Assembly: GCF_022012475.1 (NCBI RefSeq)
Contig: NZ_JAKLWS010000001.1
Location: 310,001-374,000 of the forward strand
Length of the DNA stretch: 64,000 nt
Source: Rhodohalobacter sulfatireducens
GTDB taxonomy: Bacteria; Bacteroidota; Rhodothermia; Balneolales; Balneolaceae
Direction: 5' to 3'
The position numbers and the translations under genes are program-made. This document shows, one piece after another, positions 34,308 through 43,664 of this stretch. The notes under the pieces were generated by a model, which saw only the letters and a program-made list of their open reading frames with translations, had not been told where the DNA came from and searched no databases. How positions within the stretch are numbered: position 1 is the first letter of the stretch; each line of letters opens with the position of its first letter.

Positions 34308-35978
34308 TTATGAAATTCTTTTTTCCACCGTATTCGCGAGAGATCTATAACTCTCATACTTTTTGCGATAGTGATTCACCCTTTCAGGTTCCGGTTCATA
34401 TCTCTTTTCAAATCCTGCTCCCATTGCTTCTACCGCTTCCTCAACTTTTGGGAAAACCCCGGTAGCTGTGGCAGCAAACATCGCAGCTCCTAACGCAACA
34501 GCCTGATTTGATTTCACAATCCGAATCGGCATGTTCAGAACATCACTCATCATCTGCATCACATAAGGAGATTTCTTCGCGACACCTCCCATCCCGATAA
34601 TTCCTTTGATCGGAATCCCCTCATCAATAAATCGATCCACAATCGCTTTGGCGCCAAAACAGGTCGATTCAACCAGCGCCCGGTACATATCCGGAGCTGT
34701 GGTTCCAAGATTCATTCCTTCAATCGCTGAAGTTAGATTCTGATTGGCATCCGGAGTTCGTCGGCCGTTCAACCAGTCGAGGGCTGTTAGGTATTTTTCA
34801 TCATCAATTGAAAGATTTTTTGAAGCAGCTTTTTCCAATTCCTGGATCAACGAATCATTTAACTCAACAAGCAACCTTTGGCGGGTTTCTTCGTCAATCA
34901 CCTTACTGTTTTGAACCGGCCAGAGAAGAATTTCCTTGAACCATGCATACACATCCCCAAAAGCGGATTGACCCGCCTCAAGCCCCACCATACCGGGAAC
35001 AACCGAGCCATCCACCTGTCCGCAAATACCTTTAATCAGTTTTCCTTCAATCTCTTCATGAGGAGCGACGAGCATGTCGCAAGTGGAGGTGCCCATTACC
35101 TTGCTCAGATAATAGGGCTCTATCTCTCCACCTACGGCACCCATGTGGGCGTCGAATGCGCCCACACCCACCACAACTTGTTCACTAAGTCGAAGTTTCT
35201 TTGCCCACTTTTTTGAAAGAGTTCCGGCCGGCTGATCGGATGTATAGGTTTCCTGAAACATGCGATCACGAATACCATCCAAAAGCGGATCTAATTCACT
35301 TAAAAAATCCTGCCCTGGCAGACCATCAAACTCTTCATGCCACATCGCTTTATGTCCGGCTGCACACCGGCTTCGTTTCATCTTGGCGATATCATCTCCG
35401 CCGGTCAGCTCAAAGGGAATCCAGTCACAGTGCTCCACCCAACTCCAGGCATTTTTTCTCACCTTTTCATCCACTCGAAGTGTGTGCAAAATCTTCGCCC
35501 AGAACCATTCGGAGGAATATATTCCACCCACATATTTGGTGTAGTCGGTCTCCCAATTCGCTGCCAACTCATTAATTTCTGTGGCTTCTTTAATAGCGGT
35601 GTGATCTTTCCAAAGAAGAAACATGGCATTGGGATTCTCCTCAAATCCTTCCGTCAGTGCCAGAGGCGTTCCCTGTTTGTTGACAGCTACCGGGGTCGAC
35701 CCGGTTGTATCGGCCGAAACGGCGACTACATTTTTTCTGATCTCATCACCTGCCTCATCCAAAACCCGGGTGATTGTTTCCGTCAATCCTTCCAAATAAT
35801 CGAGGGGGTGCTGACGGAATTGATTCGCTGATGCATCACAAAATAATCCCTCTTTCCATCGGGAGTAGTAGTGGACGGCATCCCCGATATATTCCCCGCT
35901 GGTGTTAATCAATACAGACCGAACGGAATCGGTCCCGAAATCGACTCCAATGACATATTTTGGTTTAGATGAACTCAT
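34308..35978 (-). CDS. araB: Ribulokinase
   Basis: AraB phosphorylates L-ribulose with ATP. The 556-residue FGGY-family kinase starts with the phosphate loop YVIGVDFGTDSVRSVLI. It carries AVSADTTGSTPVAV, the active-site segment VVGVGAFDAHMGAVGGEI and the C-terminal nucleotide motif GIIGMGGVAKKSPYVMQMM. The length matches the AraB group. It starts only four bases after the stop of araR, consistent with one operon. Confidence 0.94.
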   Translation of the reverse strand: MSSSKPKYVIGVDFGTDSVRSVLINTSGEYIGDAVHYYSRWKEGLFCDASANQFRQHPLDYLEGLTETITRVLDEAGDEIRKNVVAVSADTTGSTPVAVNKQGTPLALTEGFEENPNAMFLLWKDHTAIKEATEINELAANWETDYTKYVGGIYSSEWFWAKILHTLRVDEKVRKNAWSWVEHCDWIPFELTGGDDIAKMKRSRCAAGHKAMWHEEFDGLPGQDFLSELDPLLDGIRDRMFQETYTSDQPAGTLSKKWAKKLRLSEQVVVGVGAFDAHMGAVGGEIEPYYLSKVMGTSTCDMLVAPHEEIEGKLIKGICGQVDGSVVPGMVGLEAGQSAFGDVYAWFKEILLWPVQNSKVIDEETRQRLLVELNDSLIQELEKAASKNLSIDDEKYLTALDWLNGRRTPDANQNLTSAIEGMNLGTTAPDMYRALVESTCFGAKAIVDRFIDEGIPIKGIIGMGGVAKKSPYVMQMMSDVLNMPIRIVKSNQAVALGAAMFAATATGVFPKVEEAVEAMGAGFEKRYEPEPERVNHYRKKYESYRSLANTVEKRIS

Positions 35979-35982
35979 TGTA

Positions 35983-36696
35983 TCACACTTTTGGTGGTTT
36001 AAAACTTAACCCGGCACCATTCTCTTCAGCCTTCTGTTTTTCAAACTTTTTGCTGTCGAACCTGTACAGATAGGCTCCTTTCTTTGAGAATTTCTTCTGC
36101 TTTTCATCCGTTTTTTCAAGCACATTCATTGAAAGGATTCTTCTCCGGAAATTTCGTTTATCCAGATCGGTTTCGTAGATCGATTCGTACAACTGTTGGA
36201 GTTCAGGCAGCGTAAATTTTTCAGGCAGCAGTTCAAAACCTACCGGCTGTGTTGCCGCTTTATGCCTGAGCCGTCCCTTCGCAGCTTCCACCATTTTATG
36301 ATGGTCAAAAATCAGATCCGGCAGGTCATCAATCGGGAACCACCGGGCGCTGTATTTCTCTACAAGTTCTTTGTTATGGTCATGAATATTTATCAGCGAG
36401 TAGTAGGCGATGGAAATGGTTCGTTCAACCGGATCTCGATCAATTTCACCAAACCCGTACAACTGCTCGAGGTAGATATTTTTGAGTCCCGTTAGTTTTG
36501 TAAGGATTCGTGAAGCGGCCTCATCAAGACTTTCATCCGCCTCTAGAAACCCTCCCATCAAAGACCAGTTACCTTTCTCCGGTTCAAAATCTCTTTTTAT
36601 CAGCAGCAACTTGAGGTTCTGCCGATCGAATCCGAAGATAATCGTATCGAGGGCAACCGGGAACCGATCAATATTTTCGTATTGGTTTGGTAACAC
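35983..36696 (-). CDS. araR: Nudix-type transcriptional regulator of arabinose use (AraR-like)
   Basis: The 237-residue protein is a Nudix domain (residues 1-150) joined to a C-terminal winged-helix domain (about 155-215, LPEKFTLPELQQLYESIYETDLDKRNFRRRIL). This is the architecture of NrtR and the Bacteroides AraR regulators. The Nudix box GGFLEADESLDEAASRILTKL lacks the catalytic Arg-Glu and Glu-Glu residues, so it should bind a ligand, probably L-arabinose, rather than hydrolyse it. It lies within the operon it is predicted to control. A palindrome at 39507-39521 is a candidate operator. Confidence 0.88.
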   Translation of the reverse strand: MLPNQYENIDRFPVALDTIIFGFDRQNLKLLLIKRDFEPEKGNWSLMGGFLEADESLDEAASRILTKLTGLKNIYLEQLYGFGEIDRDPVERTISIAYYSLINIHDHNKELVEKYSARWFPIDDLPDLIFDHHKMVEAAKGRLRHKAATQPVGFELLPEKFTLPELQQLYESIYETDLDKRNFRRRILSMNVLEKTDEKQKKFSKKGAYLYRFDSKKFEKQKAEENGAGLSFKPPKV

Positions 36697-36707
36697 CTTA
36701 TCCGTTG

Positions 36708-38258
36708 TTATTCTATTGTCAACATTACTACAGATTTTGATGGAAGCGTGACTGACAAAGTGGTTCCGTCCAGTTCGTGATCACTAAAATCCTGTAAAAT
36801 GACATTTTCGGGATCCTCGAAAGTATTTATCGAGCTGACTTCATCTGCCGTAAGAATCATCCCTGTTGAGACTGTTCCAAGATGATCAATCCCACGAAAA
36901 TCGAGTTCAACATCCTGGGTATTGTCCGCGTCTAAATTTGTAATGGTGAGGTTAATCCGTCCATCATCACTTTTAGAAGCGGTATAACTGATGGACGGAA
37001 TCACCTCGCCACCGTGTCCGTAGCTTGTAATCGTTGAGTTTGTTTGAAGTAATTCTGTATCGAAATGAACCCTGTAGAGATCAAACACATGGTAGGTCGG
37101 CGTTTTGATCATCTGATCGCCTTCGGTTAAAATCACAGCCTGCAGCACGTTCACCATCTGGGCGATGTTAGCCATCCAAACCCTATCACTGTGTTTATTC
37201 ATAATATCCAGGGAGATGGCGGCGATCAGTGCATCTCGAAGAGAGTTCTGCTGCTGTAAAAATCCGGGGTTTGATCCGGGCAGCGGATCCGTCCAGATAC
37301 CCCATTCATCCACAAAGAGTCCCACTCGTTCTTCAGGATCATACTCGTCCATCCGATTTTTGTGACCCTGAATAAATTCGTCAAGGCGAAGGGCTTTCCG
37401 AATGCCATCAAAGTACAGGTCTTCTCCAAAGTTGACGGAGGCGCCTTTGTTCGTCCAGCTTTCACCGGCAATGGTATAGTAATGGAGGGAGATAGCATCC
37501 AACATATGAGATGCCTCCTCCATTACTTTGTCCGTCCAATAATACTGTTCATTCGAATAGCCGCTCGCAACCCTGGTAATTTCATTGCCGCTGTAATCGC
37601 GTACATACGTTGCAAAGCGTTTGTAGAGATCGGAATAGTACGCGGGATCCATATTTCCGCCGCAACCCCAGCTCTCGTTTCCGATTCCAACATAATTCAC
37701 ACCCCAGGGTTCATCGCGGCCATTTTCACGCCGGAGATTTGCCAGGTCGCTGTCGCCATCGTAATTCATATATTCAATCCAGTTTTGCATTTCACGCGGA
37801 GTACCGCTTCCAACATTCATCGCTACAACCGGTTCGGCACCAAGCATTTCTGTAAAATTTAGAAATTCGTGCGTACCAAAACTGTTGTCTTCAATCACCA
37901 TTCCCCAATGTGTGTTAATGGTATTTGGGCGTTCATCTATCGGGCCTATTCCATCTCTCCAGTTATACTCATCTGCAAAACAACCACCGGGCCACCGAAT
38001 ATTGGGAACTTCTAAATGTTGAAGAGCTTCCAGCACATCCGTTCGATATCCATTTGTATTTGGGATATCTGAATCTTCACCCACCCATACACCGCCGTAA
38101 ATTCCCTCTCCCAGGTGTTCGGCAAAGTGACCGTAAATATGGCGGCTGATGGTACTCACTTCCTGGTCGGCATTAATAACAATCTTGTTATTCTGAGCTT
38201 GTGAGGATGCTAATATGAAAAAGCTTAGAAAAATTGATAAACAGACTATTTTTTTCAT
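36708..38258 (-). CDS. Alpha-L-arabinofuranosidase, GH51, exported
   Basis: The enzyme releases terminal L-arabinofuranose from arabinan, arabinoxylan or arabinogalactan. A signal peptide (to about residue 21, ASSQAQ) precedes the TIM barrel. The acid/base Glu195 is in GIGNESWGCGG and the nucleophile Glu318 in LFVDEWGIW. The C-terminal part is the usual GH51 beta domain. The 516-residue length is normal. Its export shows that arabinose is freed in the periplasm or outside before uptake. It is 11 bases upstream of araR. Confidence 0.94.
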   Translation of the reverse strand: MKKIVCLSIFLSFFILASSQAQNNKIVINADQEVSTISRHIYGHFAEHLGEGIYGGVWVGEDSDIPNTNGYRTDVLEALQHLEVPNIRWPGGCFADEYNWRDGIGPIDERPNTINTHWGMVIEDNSFGTHEFLNFTEMLGAEPVVAMNVGSGTPREMQNWIEYMNYDGDSDLANLRRENGRDEPWGVNYVGIGNESWGCGGNMDPAYYSDLYKRFATYVRDYSGNEITRVASGYSNEQYYWTDKVMEEASHMLDAISLHYYTIAGESWTNKGASVNFGEDLYFDGIRKALRLDEFIQGHKNRMDEYDPEERVGLFVDEWGIWTDPLPGSNPGFLQQQNSLRDALIAAISLDIMNKHSDRVWMANIAQMVNVLQAVILTEGDQMIKTPTYHVFDLYRVHFDTELLQTNSTITSYGHGGEVIPSISYTASKSDDGRINLTITNLDADNTQDVELDFRGIDHLGTVSTGMILTADEVSSINTFEDPENVILQDFSDHELDGTTLSVTLPSKSVVMLTIE

Positions 38259-38291
38259 GGCAGACAGAATTTGATTTATAGGTATTGAATG

Positions 38292-39428
38292 TTACTCACT
38301 GACTTTAAACTGGTAAATTGTGGTGGTTTCGTAGGTTTCTCCCGGATTTAATACCGGGGTTGGAAAATCCGGTTTGTTTGGTGAATCGGGAAAGGTTTGA
38401 GTTTCCAAGCAAAGCGCTGCATACTGTTCGATGGGAACCCTGTGGTGCCCCGTTATACTTCCATCCAGAAAATTCCCTGTGTATAATTGGACTCCGGGCT
38501 GATCTGTATACACCTCCATGATTCGTCCGGATTCTTCATGCTCAACTGTGGCAATTTTTCGAACTCCTGAATTGGGATTGTTTAACACGTAGTTGTGATC
38601 ATAACCAGGAGGGATTGATTCAATTCGTGCACCTACCGTTTCAGGCTCAGTGAAATCAAAAGGTGTTCCTCCAACGGCACGAAGTTCGCCGGTTGGAATC
38701 AGGCCTTCATCAACAGGAGTATATCGATCGGCTTGGATTGTTAAGAGATGATCCAGAATTCCCTGCGAAGGATCTCCACTCAGGTTAAAATAGGAGTGAT
38801 TGGTTAAGTTAACGACCGTAGCTTTATCCGTGGTCGCGTGATAGTCGATTTGGAGTTCGTTGTTTTCGGTCAGTGTGTATGTAACATCTACATCCAGATT
38901 TCCGGGATATCCCTCCTCGCCATCGGGACTGAGATAACTGAGCGTTACAGAATTTTCATCTTCGTTCACTTCAGCATCCCAAAGTTTTTTATCGAAGCCT
39001 TCATTTCCCCCGTGAAGGTGGTTCTCCCCATTATTTCTCGCCAACTCATACACTTCACCGTTCAACTCAAATTGCCCATTTGCAATCCGGTTGGCATAGC
39101 GGCCGGCAATAGCTCCAAAAAAGGGATGACCTGCCTTATATTTCTCAAGATCATCAAAGCCTAAAACTACATCTTCAATATTTCCATCATTATCAGGTAC
39201 TCTAATGGAAGTGACAATTCCACCATAATTGGTGATGGAAACTTTCATTCCATTTTCATTGGTGAGTGTAAAAAGCTCAACTGATCGTCCGTCATCCATG
39301 GTTCCAAACTCCTCTGTTTCTATCTGTTGGTCAGCCGTTTGATCCTGTTCCGATGTGCAAGCAAAAAATGCTGTTAGCAAAAGAATAGCTGACAATAATT
39401 GAATTGGTTTTCCTTTTCTTATTCTCAT
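38292..39428 (-). CDS. galM: Aldose 1-epimerase (mutarotase), lipoprotein
   Basis: Mutarotases interconvert the alpha and beta anomers of free sugars so that transporters and isomerases receive the right form. The protein has a lipobox (LTAFFAC), so it is anchored outside the cytoplasm. It carries the catalytic His in VNLTNHSYFNLSG, the Glu in AALCLETQTFPDSPN and the substrate motif GRYANRIANGQF. I chose the ATG at 39428 because it places the Lys/Arg-rich signal at the N-terminus; an upstream ATG at 39473 would add 15 residues. It is the first gene of the arabinose operon. Confidence 0.9.
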   Translation of the reverse strand: MRIRKGKPIQLLSAILLLTAFFACTSEQDQTADQQIETEEFGTMDDGRSVELFTLTNENGMKVSITNYGGIVTSIRVPDNDGNIEDVVLGFDDLEKYKAGHPFFGAIAGRYANRIANGQFELNGEVYELARNNGENHLHGGNEGFDKKLWDAEVNEDENSVTLSYLSPDGEEGYPGNLDVDVTYTLTENNELQIDYHATTDKATVVNLTNHSYFNLSGDPSQGILDHLLTIQADRYTPVDEGLIPTGELRAVGGTPFDFTEPETVGARIESIPPGYDHNYVLNNPNSGVRKIATVEHEESGRIMEVYTDQPGVQLYTGNFLDGSITGHHRVPIEQYAALCLETQTFPDSPNKPDFPTPVLNPGETYETTTIYQFKVSE

Positions 39429-39506
39429 CAATCGTATGATTTCATGTTTTGGCTTGGGCAGGAACCCGCCCATCTTTTTACCCGAATATTTAATAAAAAT
39501 ATTTAG

Positions 39507-39521
39507 GTGTAAATATTACAC
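39507..39521 (-). promoter_or_regulatory. Candidate AraR operator
   Basis: GTGTAAATATTACAC is a palindrome with six-base arms (GTGTAA and TTACAC) around ATA. It lies 79 bases upstream of galM, at the head of the arabinose operon, in an AT-rich stretch. Its size and place fit a dimeric regulator site. Assignment to AraR is inference. Confidence 0.5.
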
Positions 39522-39552
39522 TTATTAGAATTAACAGAACCTGAATGGGATT

Positions 39553-39566
39553 TGCAAGCGCTTTTT
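39553..39566 (-). promoter_or_regulatory. LacI-like operator candidate
   Basis: TGCAAGCGCTTTTT contains the perfect palindrome AAGCGCTT with a central CG, the core found in many LacI-family sites. It lies about 125 bases upstream of galM and may provide a second layer of sugar control. Only one copy is seen. Confidence 0.3.
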
Positions 39567-39735
39567 TACAGGTTATGTAAGATTTCTCTAATTCTTTATC
39601 AGAAAAGCTATTATTACGTCATTTACCCGGACGAATAGAGTAGCGATTTCGCCCGGGAAACAACTTACAAGAGGTTCAAGGATTTCTTGAATCGGTCTGC
39701 AACATTCTTAATTAATCTCTCTTTAAAGAAGTTTT

Positions 39736-41298
39736 TTACCGATAAGGATACTCTTCTTCCAGATCAAACTTCTCCTGAGCTTCTTCACGCGGGGTTCCAA
39801 CCCAGTCGTCTTCCCAATAATAGGGTTGATCTTCCCAGGTAAATTCTCCGCCTGTAACACGTGGATCTCCGGTTTCTCTCAGGTATGAAAACAGTCGTTC
39901 ATGGAGCTCTTGTTGTACATCCTGGTACTCGGGATCGTCCGCCACATTATTCATTTGATAAGGGTCGCGGTTCAGATCAAACAGCTCCATCTGCGGCCTC
40001 TTCATAAATGCATCTTCATACAACGGACCAACCTCGGGATCGTCCTTGTGCATCATCATGTACTCCTTGGTGGGACTTTCGTACTGAAGCATATGAGCAT
40101 CGATATCCGCAAAAAGAGGTGGATCACCGGCCGGCCATCGGTCTGGTTCAAAGTTATAAATATAAAGGTAATCATGCGTTCGGATCGCCCGGCCCGGATA
40201 ACCAGGCCCGCCCTGTCTTGCAATCGCATGACGTTCCCTGGCGATATACACCTCATCTCTTTCCTCAAGAACTTGTCCTTCCTCGCCGGATTCCAGAATT
40301 GGTAAGAGTGATTGCGCGGTAAACTCATCAGGCACTTCAACTCCGGCTAACTGGAGAATTGTGGGCGCAATATCATTCAAATTCACGAGATCGTCCACTT
40401 TTCTGTTTGATTCAAAATGCCCCGGCCAAGAGATAATCAACGGAATCTGCGTACCGAAATCGTAGAGGTTAGCAAGTCCGCGCGGCATCATCCAGCCATT
40501 ATCGGCTGTAACCATGACAATGGTATTCTCCATTTGACCTGATTCTTCAAGCGCCGCAATAGCTGTAGCCACTTCTTCATCAAACTGCTGAATTTGATAG
40601 TAATAATCAGTCATATCCTCACGAACCTCGGGTACATCCGGCAGATAAGGAGGAACTTCAACCTCATCCAAATTCATACCGGATTCCACACCGGCATCGT
40701 AGGTAAACGGGCGATGAGGATTTCGTGAGGAGATCCAGAAACTCCAGGGAGCGTCGGACTCTTTCTGATCCAGGAATTCGCCAAAACTTTCAAATGTATA
40801 TCCGGCCGGATTTCGATCTCGTCCGCCCGCTTCCCAGTTTCCGGGTCCCCATCCTTTTCCTGAATGGCCTACGGTATAGCCCGATTCTTCCAACAGATCT
40901 ACATAGGTAGTTATGGTATCAGAAAGCGTGCTCCATAAATTGGCGCCCTGACCAATTCTCCAGATATCTTGTCCAGCCAACATGGCTCCGCGAGCCGGGG
41001 TGCACGAGGGAGATGCACAAAACGCGTTCATAAATTGGACACCATTTTCAGCAATTTTGTCAATATTTGGAGTTTGAACCACAGGATCACCATAGGTTCC
41101 CAGATGCTTGTAATAGTGATTGTCTGACATGATGAGCAGAATATTGGGGGGCTCCTCATTCGTAGTACTATCTTGCGATTGATTGCAAGAGGCAAACATT
41201 ATAGAAATGGCGAGAACAAAAGTTATAAGAAAGATCCGATGTTGTTGATTGGCAGTTTGAAGTCCCATGATCCTAAAGATTGTTGAAAAGGTTTTCAC
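39736..41298 (-). CDS. Sulfatase (formylglycine-type), lipoprotein
   Basis: The 520-residue protein is a type I sulfatase with a lipobox (MFASC, Cys38). The modification motif CTPAR starts at Cys99 in SPSCTPARGAMLAG, and the Cys would become formylglycine. Metal and sulfate residues lie in PNILLIMSDNH, VMVTADNGWM and HSGKGWGPGNWE. It is upstream of the arabinose operon on the same strand but separated by about 300 bases with its own context. The likely role is to remove sulfate from a polysaccharide before or during arabinose release, as in algal sulfated arabinans; the substrate is not proven. Confidence 0.9.
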   Translation of the reverse strand: MKTFSTIFRIMGLQTANQQHRIFLITFVLAISIMFASCNQSQDSTTNEEPPNILLIMSDNHYYKHLGTYGDPVVQTPNIDKIAENGVQFMNAFCASPSCTPARGAMLAGQDIWRIGQGANLWSTLSDTITTYVDLLEESGYTVGHSGKGWGPGNWEAGGRDRNPAGYTFESFGEFLDQKESDAPWSFWISSRNPHRPFTYDAGVESGMNLDEVEVPPYLPDVPEVREDMTDYYYQIQQFDEEVATAIAALEESGQMENTIVMVTADNGWMMPRGLANLYDFGTQIPLIISWPGHFESNRKVDDLVNLNDIAPTILQLAGVEVPDEFTAQSLLPILESGEEGQVLEERDEVYIARERHAIARQGGPGYPGRAIRTHDYLYIYNFEPDRWPAGDPPLFADIDAHMLQYESPTKEYMMMHKDDPEVGPLYEDAFMKRPQMELFDLNRDPYQMNNVADDPEYQDVQQELHERLFSYLRETGDPRVTGGEFTWEDQPYYWEDDWVGTPREEAQEKFDLEEEYPYR

Positions 41299-41568
41299 TC
41301 ATCTCATATATACAAAAGTGATCTGGGATTGCCAAGATTGGCAGGTATAAAAAAATCAGGCATATCATACCTGGCTTTCCGTGGAACTTCGGACGTATGT
41401 GATATCGGGGATCGCCGTCAGAATTTCTTATGACAACGAGTCGTTCTGAAAATGACTAAACCAATATCAATGTCTTTAGCAACCTCAACCTCCAGGTTGA
41501 ATATTCATATCAACGCTTTTATCAGTTAGCAATAGAAGTGAGCATGATGAGGTCGCCACCAAACGAAC

Positions 41569-41600
41569 TCTTCAAGGACCTTCGGACTCTTGAAGGTTCT
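41569..41600. repeat. Hairpin repeat (copy B)
   Basis: This is a copy of the repeat at 32029-32058: CTCTTCAAGGACC then TTCGGACTCTTGAAGG, with CTTCAAGG pairing with CTTGAAG. The surrounding 41299-41721 gap holds no gene. Confidence 0.5.
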
Positions 41601-41676
41601 TAACTGGTAAACGGGTTCATATCAATAAATTTTTATCAACGCAGTAGAAAAGTTGAAAAGATTGTCCACTCAAAAT

Positions 41677-41711
41677 AGGGACCGGGCTCACCAATAATTT
41701 GGGGAACCCGG
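41677..41711 (-). terminator. Possible terminator of the ferritin-like operon
   Basis: CCGGGCTCACC (41682-41692) can pair with GGGGAACCCGG (41701-41711). On the minus strand the stem is followed by TCCCTATTTTGA, a weak T-run. Confidence 0.45.
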
Positions 41712-41721
41712 GTAGAAGAAT

Positions 41722-42534
41722 TTATGAAGTGATAAATAAGCTGGCGATGTTTGTAACATCCTCCATTGTCAGGAATTCATCCCAGGCTTCAGTCACGCCG
41801 TCTGCACCAACATCTGTAACAGAGGTAACTTCAACTCCTAATTGTGATGTCTGGTCTTCGCCGGCATAAACTGCCTGCGTTGCTTCCGGCATGCCTGCTC
41901 CGCGTTCAGCCTGGGTAATCCATCCCTTCAAGCCTCGAAGTCGTCGTACTTCTGATGCGTGACGTGCTTCAACAGAATGAATAGCCAGGGCTGCAGTCAA
42001 CACCTGTGGAACTCCCTGAACAGCCGGTGCCTGGCCTTTATAGGCACGAACCCCGGTGTCTTCAAAAGCCTGTGAAAGTGCCAGGAATTGGTCATACACG
42101 TTAAACGGATCAAATGCACTGCCTACAGTAAAATCAAAGGTGGGTTTTTCGATGGGTTCTCCACCAAGTGTTCCGATTGTATCAATTAGAAAATCAACAT
42201 GCTGCTGTTCATGCTTACCAATTTGCATAAAGATATCAGCGTCTTTTCCGCTTGGAATTAAACCGGATTGGGCATTCCCCATCGCATAGAATTCATTTTC
42301 AAGATGCTCCAGAGTCAGTGCATAATTTAGTACGCCAATCAGTTCATCTGTGGATTGTGCTTTAGCCGGTGATGAAAAAGCAGAAATTGCTCCCAGGGGT
42401 AAAGCCGCGAGGGTAAGTTTCTTGCTGAAATCCGTCATTTTGCCTAATGCATCTTTTCTGCTTAAGAATTTGTCTTTCGCTTCTGAGTTGAACTCATCGT
42501 CGTTAAACTGATCTAAAAATTTAATCAAACTCAT
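41722..42534 (-). CDS. Exported ferritin-like domain protein (second of a pair)
   Basis: The 270-residue protein has a Ferritin_2-like four-helix domain. Metal-type residues lie in ALTLEHLENEFY, IGKHEQQHVDFL and HSVEARHASEV, the Glu and Glu-x2-His spacing of carboxylate-bridged di-iron proteins. An internal hydrophobic segment near residues 38-60, ending PAKAQS, looks like a signal sequence after a long N-terminal leader. The family is linked to desiccation and stress but its reaction is not established. It follows its paralogue by 30 bases. Confidence 0.8.
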   Translation of the reverse strand: MSLIKFLDQFNDDEFNSEAKDKFLSRKDALGKMTDFSKKLTLAALPLGAISAFSSPAKAQSTDELIGVLNYALTLEHLENEFYAMGNAQSGLIPSGKDADIFMQIGKHEQQHVDFLIDTIGTLGGEPIEKPTFDFTVGSAFDPFNVYDQFLALSQAFEDTGVRAYKGQAPAVQGVPQVLTAALAIHSVEARHASEVRRLRGLKGWITQAERGAGMPEATQAVYAGEDQTSQLGVEVTSVTDVGADGVTEAWDEFLTMEDVTNIASLFITS

Positions 42535-42564
42535 AATCTTGTCTCCTTAGGTCTTTAAATTTGT

Positions 42565-43299
42565 TTATTGAGGTTGGGGCATGTTACTTCCGTCGATCTG
42601 CTCGGTAATAAAGCTCTGAGCAATGGAAAGAACTTCGTTTGGCGTTCTTGTCATCTCAAGACCATTTCCGTCGATGATACCATCACCTGCGAACGAAGTA
42701 TTGCTGCTGCCGATCAGGGATCGAATAGCGGCGGCGTGCCGTGCCTCTACAGATACAATTTTACCCGTTTCCACGAGGTAATCTTTGCTTTCAATCAGCT
42801 GACCTGCACCGTTGTATGCAGAGACTCCCAGATCTTCAAATGCCTGGGCTGTTGCCAGAACACTTGAACGATCAGAAAAATCAACTGAGCTGAAATCGGG
42901 AGTCAGGCCGGGAATAATTCCGTTTGGTGCAACACTGGAAATCGCGGCTTTGAACCAATCTCTGTGAGCCACTTCGTGATTTCGCAGATCTTCAAGGATT
43001 TGTCCTTCTTCAGAACTCATTCCGCTGTAAGCAGAGTCCAATACGGCGATGTAGAAAGCGGCTTCAAGCTGTTCAAGTGCGTACGCGTAATTCAATACGC
43101 CAAGATCTCCCGAGCCCAGATTCACCATCTGATTCTCATTCTCATCATCATCCATTCCCATTGGGTTATCATCACTGCAACCGGCCAGGCCAAAAGCAAA
43201 AACGGTAGCGGCAGACGTACCTGCGTAATTCAGGAATTTTTTTCTCGATAATCCCTTGCTCATCGTCTTATCCAAAAGGTTATTATTTTCGTCAGACAT
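42565..43299 (-). CDS. Exported ferritin-like lipoprotein (first of a pair)
   Basis: The 244-residue protein has a Tat-like start (LSRKKFLNYAGTSAATVFAFGLAGC) that ends in a lipobox cysteine. A very acidic linker follows (DDNPMGMDDDENENQ), then a Ferritin_2-like domain with ALEQLEAAFY, LRNHEVAHRDWF and SVEARHAAAIR. It shares the helix motifs of the next gene, so the pair arose by duplication. The SRKK motif has Lys where Tat signals have the second Arg, so Tat or Sec export is open. The 43300-43532 upstream gap holds the promoter region and no gene. Confidence 0.8.
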   Translation of the reverse strand: MSDENNNLLDKTMSKGLSRKKFLNYAGTSAATVFAFGLAGCSDDNPMGMDDDENENQMVNLGSGDLGVLNYAYALEQLEAAFYIAVLDSAYSGMSSEEGQILEDLRNHEVAHRDWFKAAISSVAPNGIIPGLTPDFSSVDFSDRSSVLATAQAFEDLGVSAYNGAGQLIESKDYLVETGKIVSVEARHAAAIRSLIGSSNTSFAGDGIIDGNGLEMTRTPNEVLSIAQSFITEQIDGSNMPQPQ

Positions 43300-43664
43300 A
43301 TTGTTTCCTCTGTTATTTCATTGTTTATGATTTGTGATTTTTTACTGTCTTCACTAATGGGTACGAAGTGAACAGAGAACCAGATTGGATTTGGACGAAA
43401 TAAAATTAAGATCTCTTAACTTGTTCTTTTGTTTGAGGAGAATGGCGCAATTATCCCGCTTTTCAAACTTTATTATATTGACCTCAATCTTAAATATTTT
43501 CTTTCTTTATTAACGTTGGCTTCAGCCAACGGCTGGAGTTTGGCTTTTACTAGATAAAGATAGACAGCTTATAATAAAAATGTGGTTCATGATGGATTTG
43601 ATAGGGTTTTTTACGATCTTATTATCTAGTTACATCACTAGATTATTAATTTTATCCAATACCT

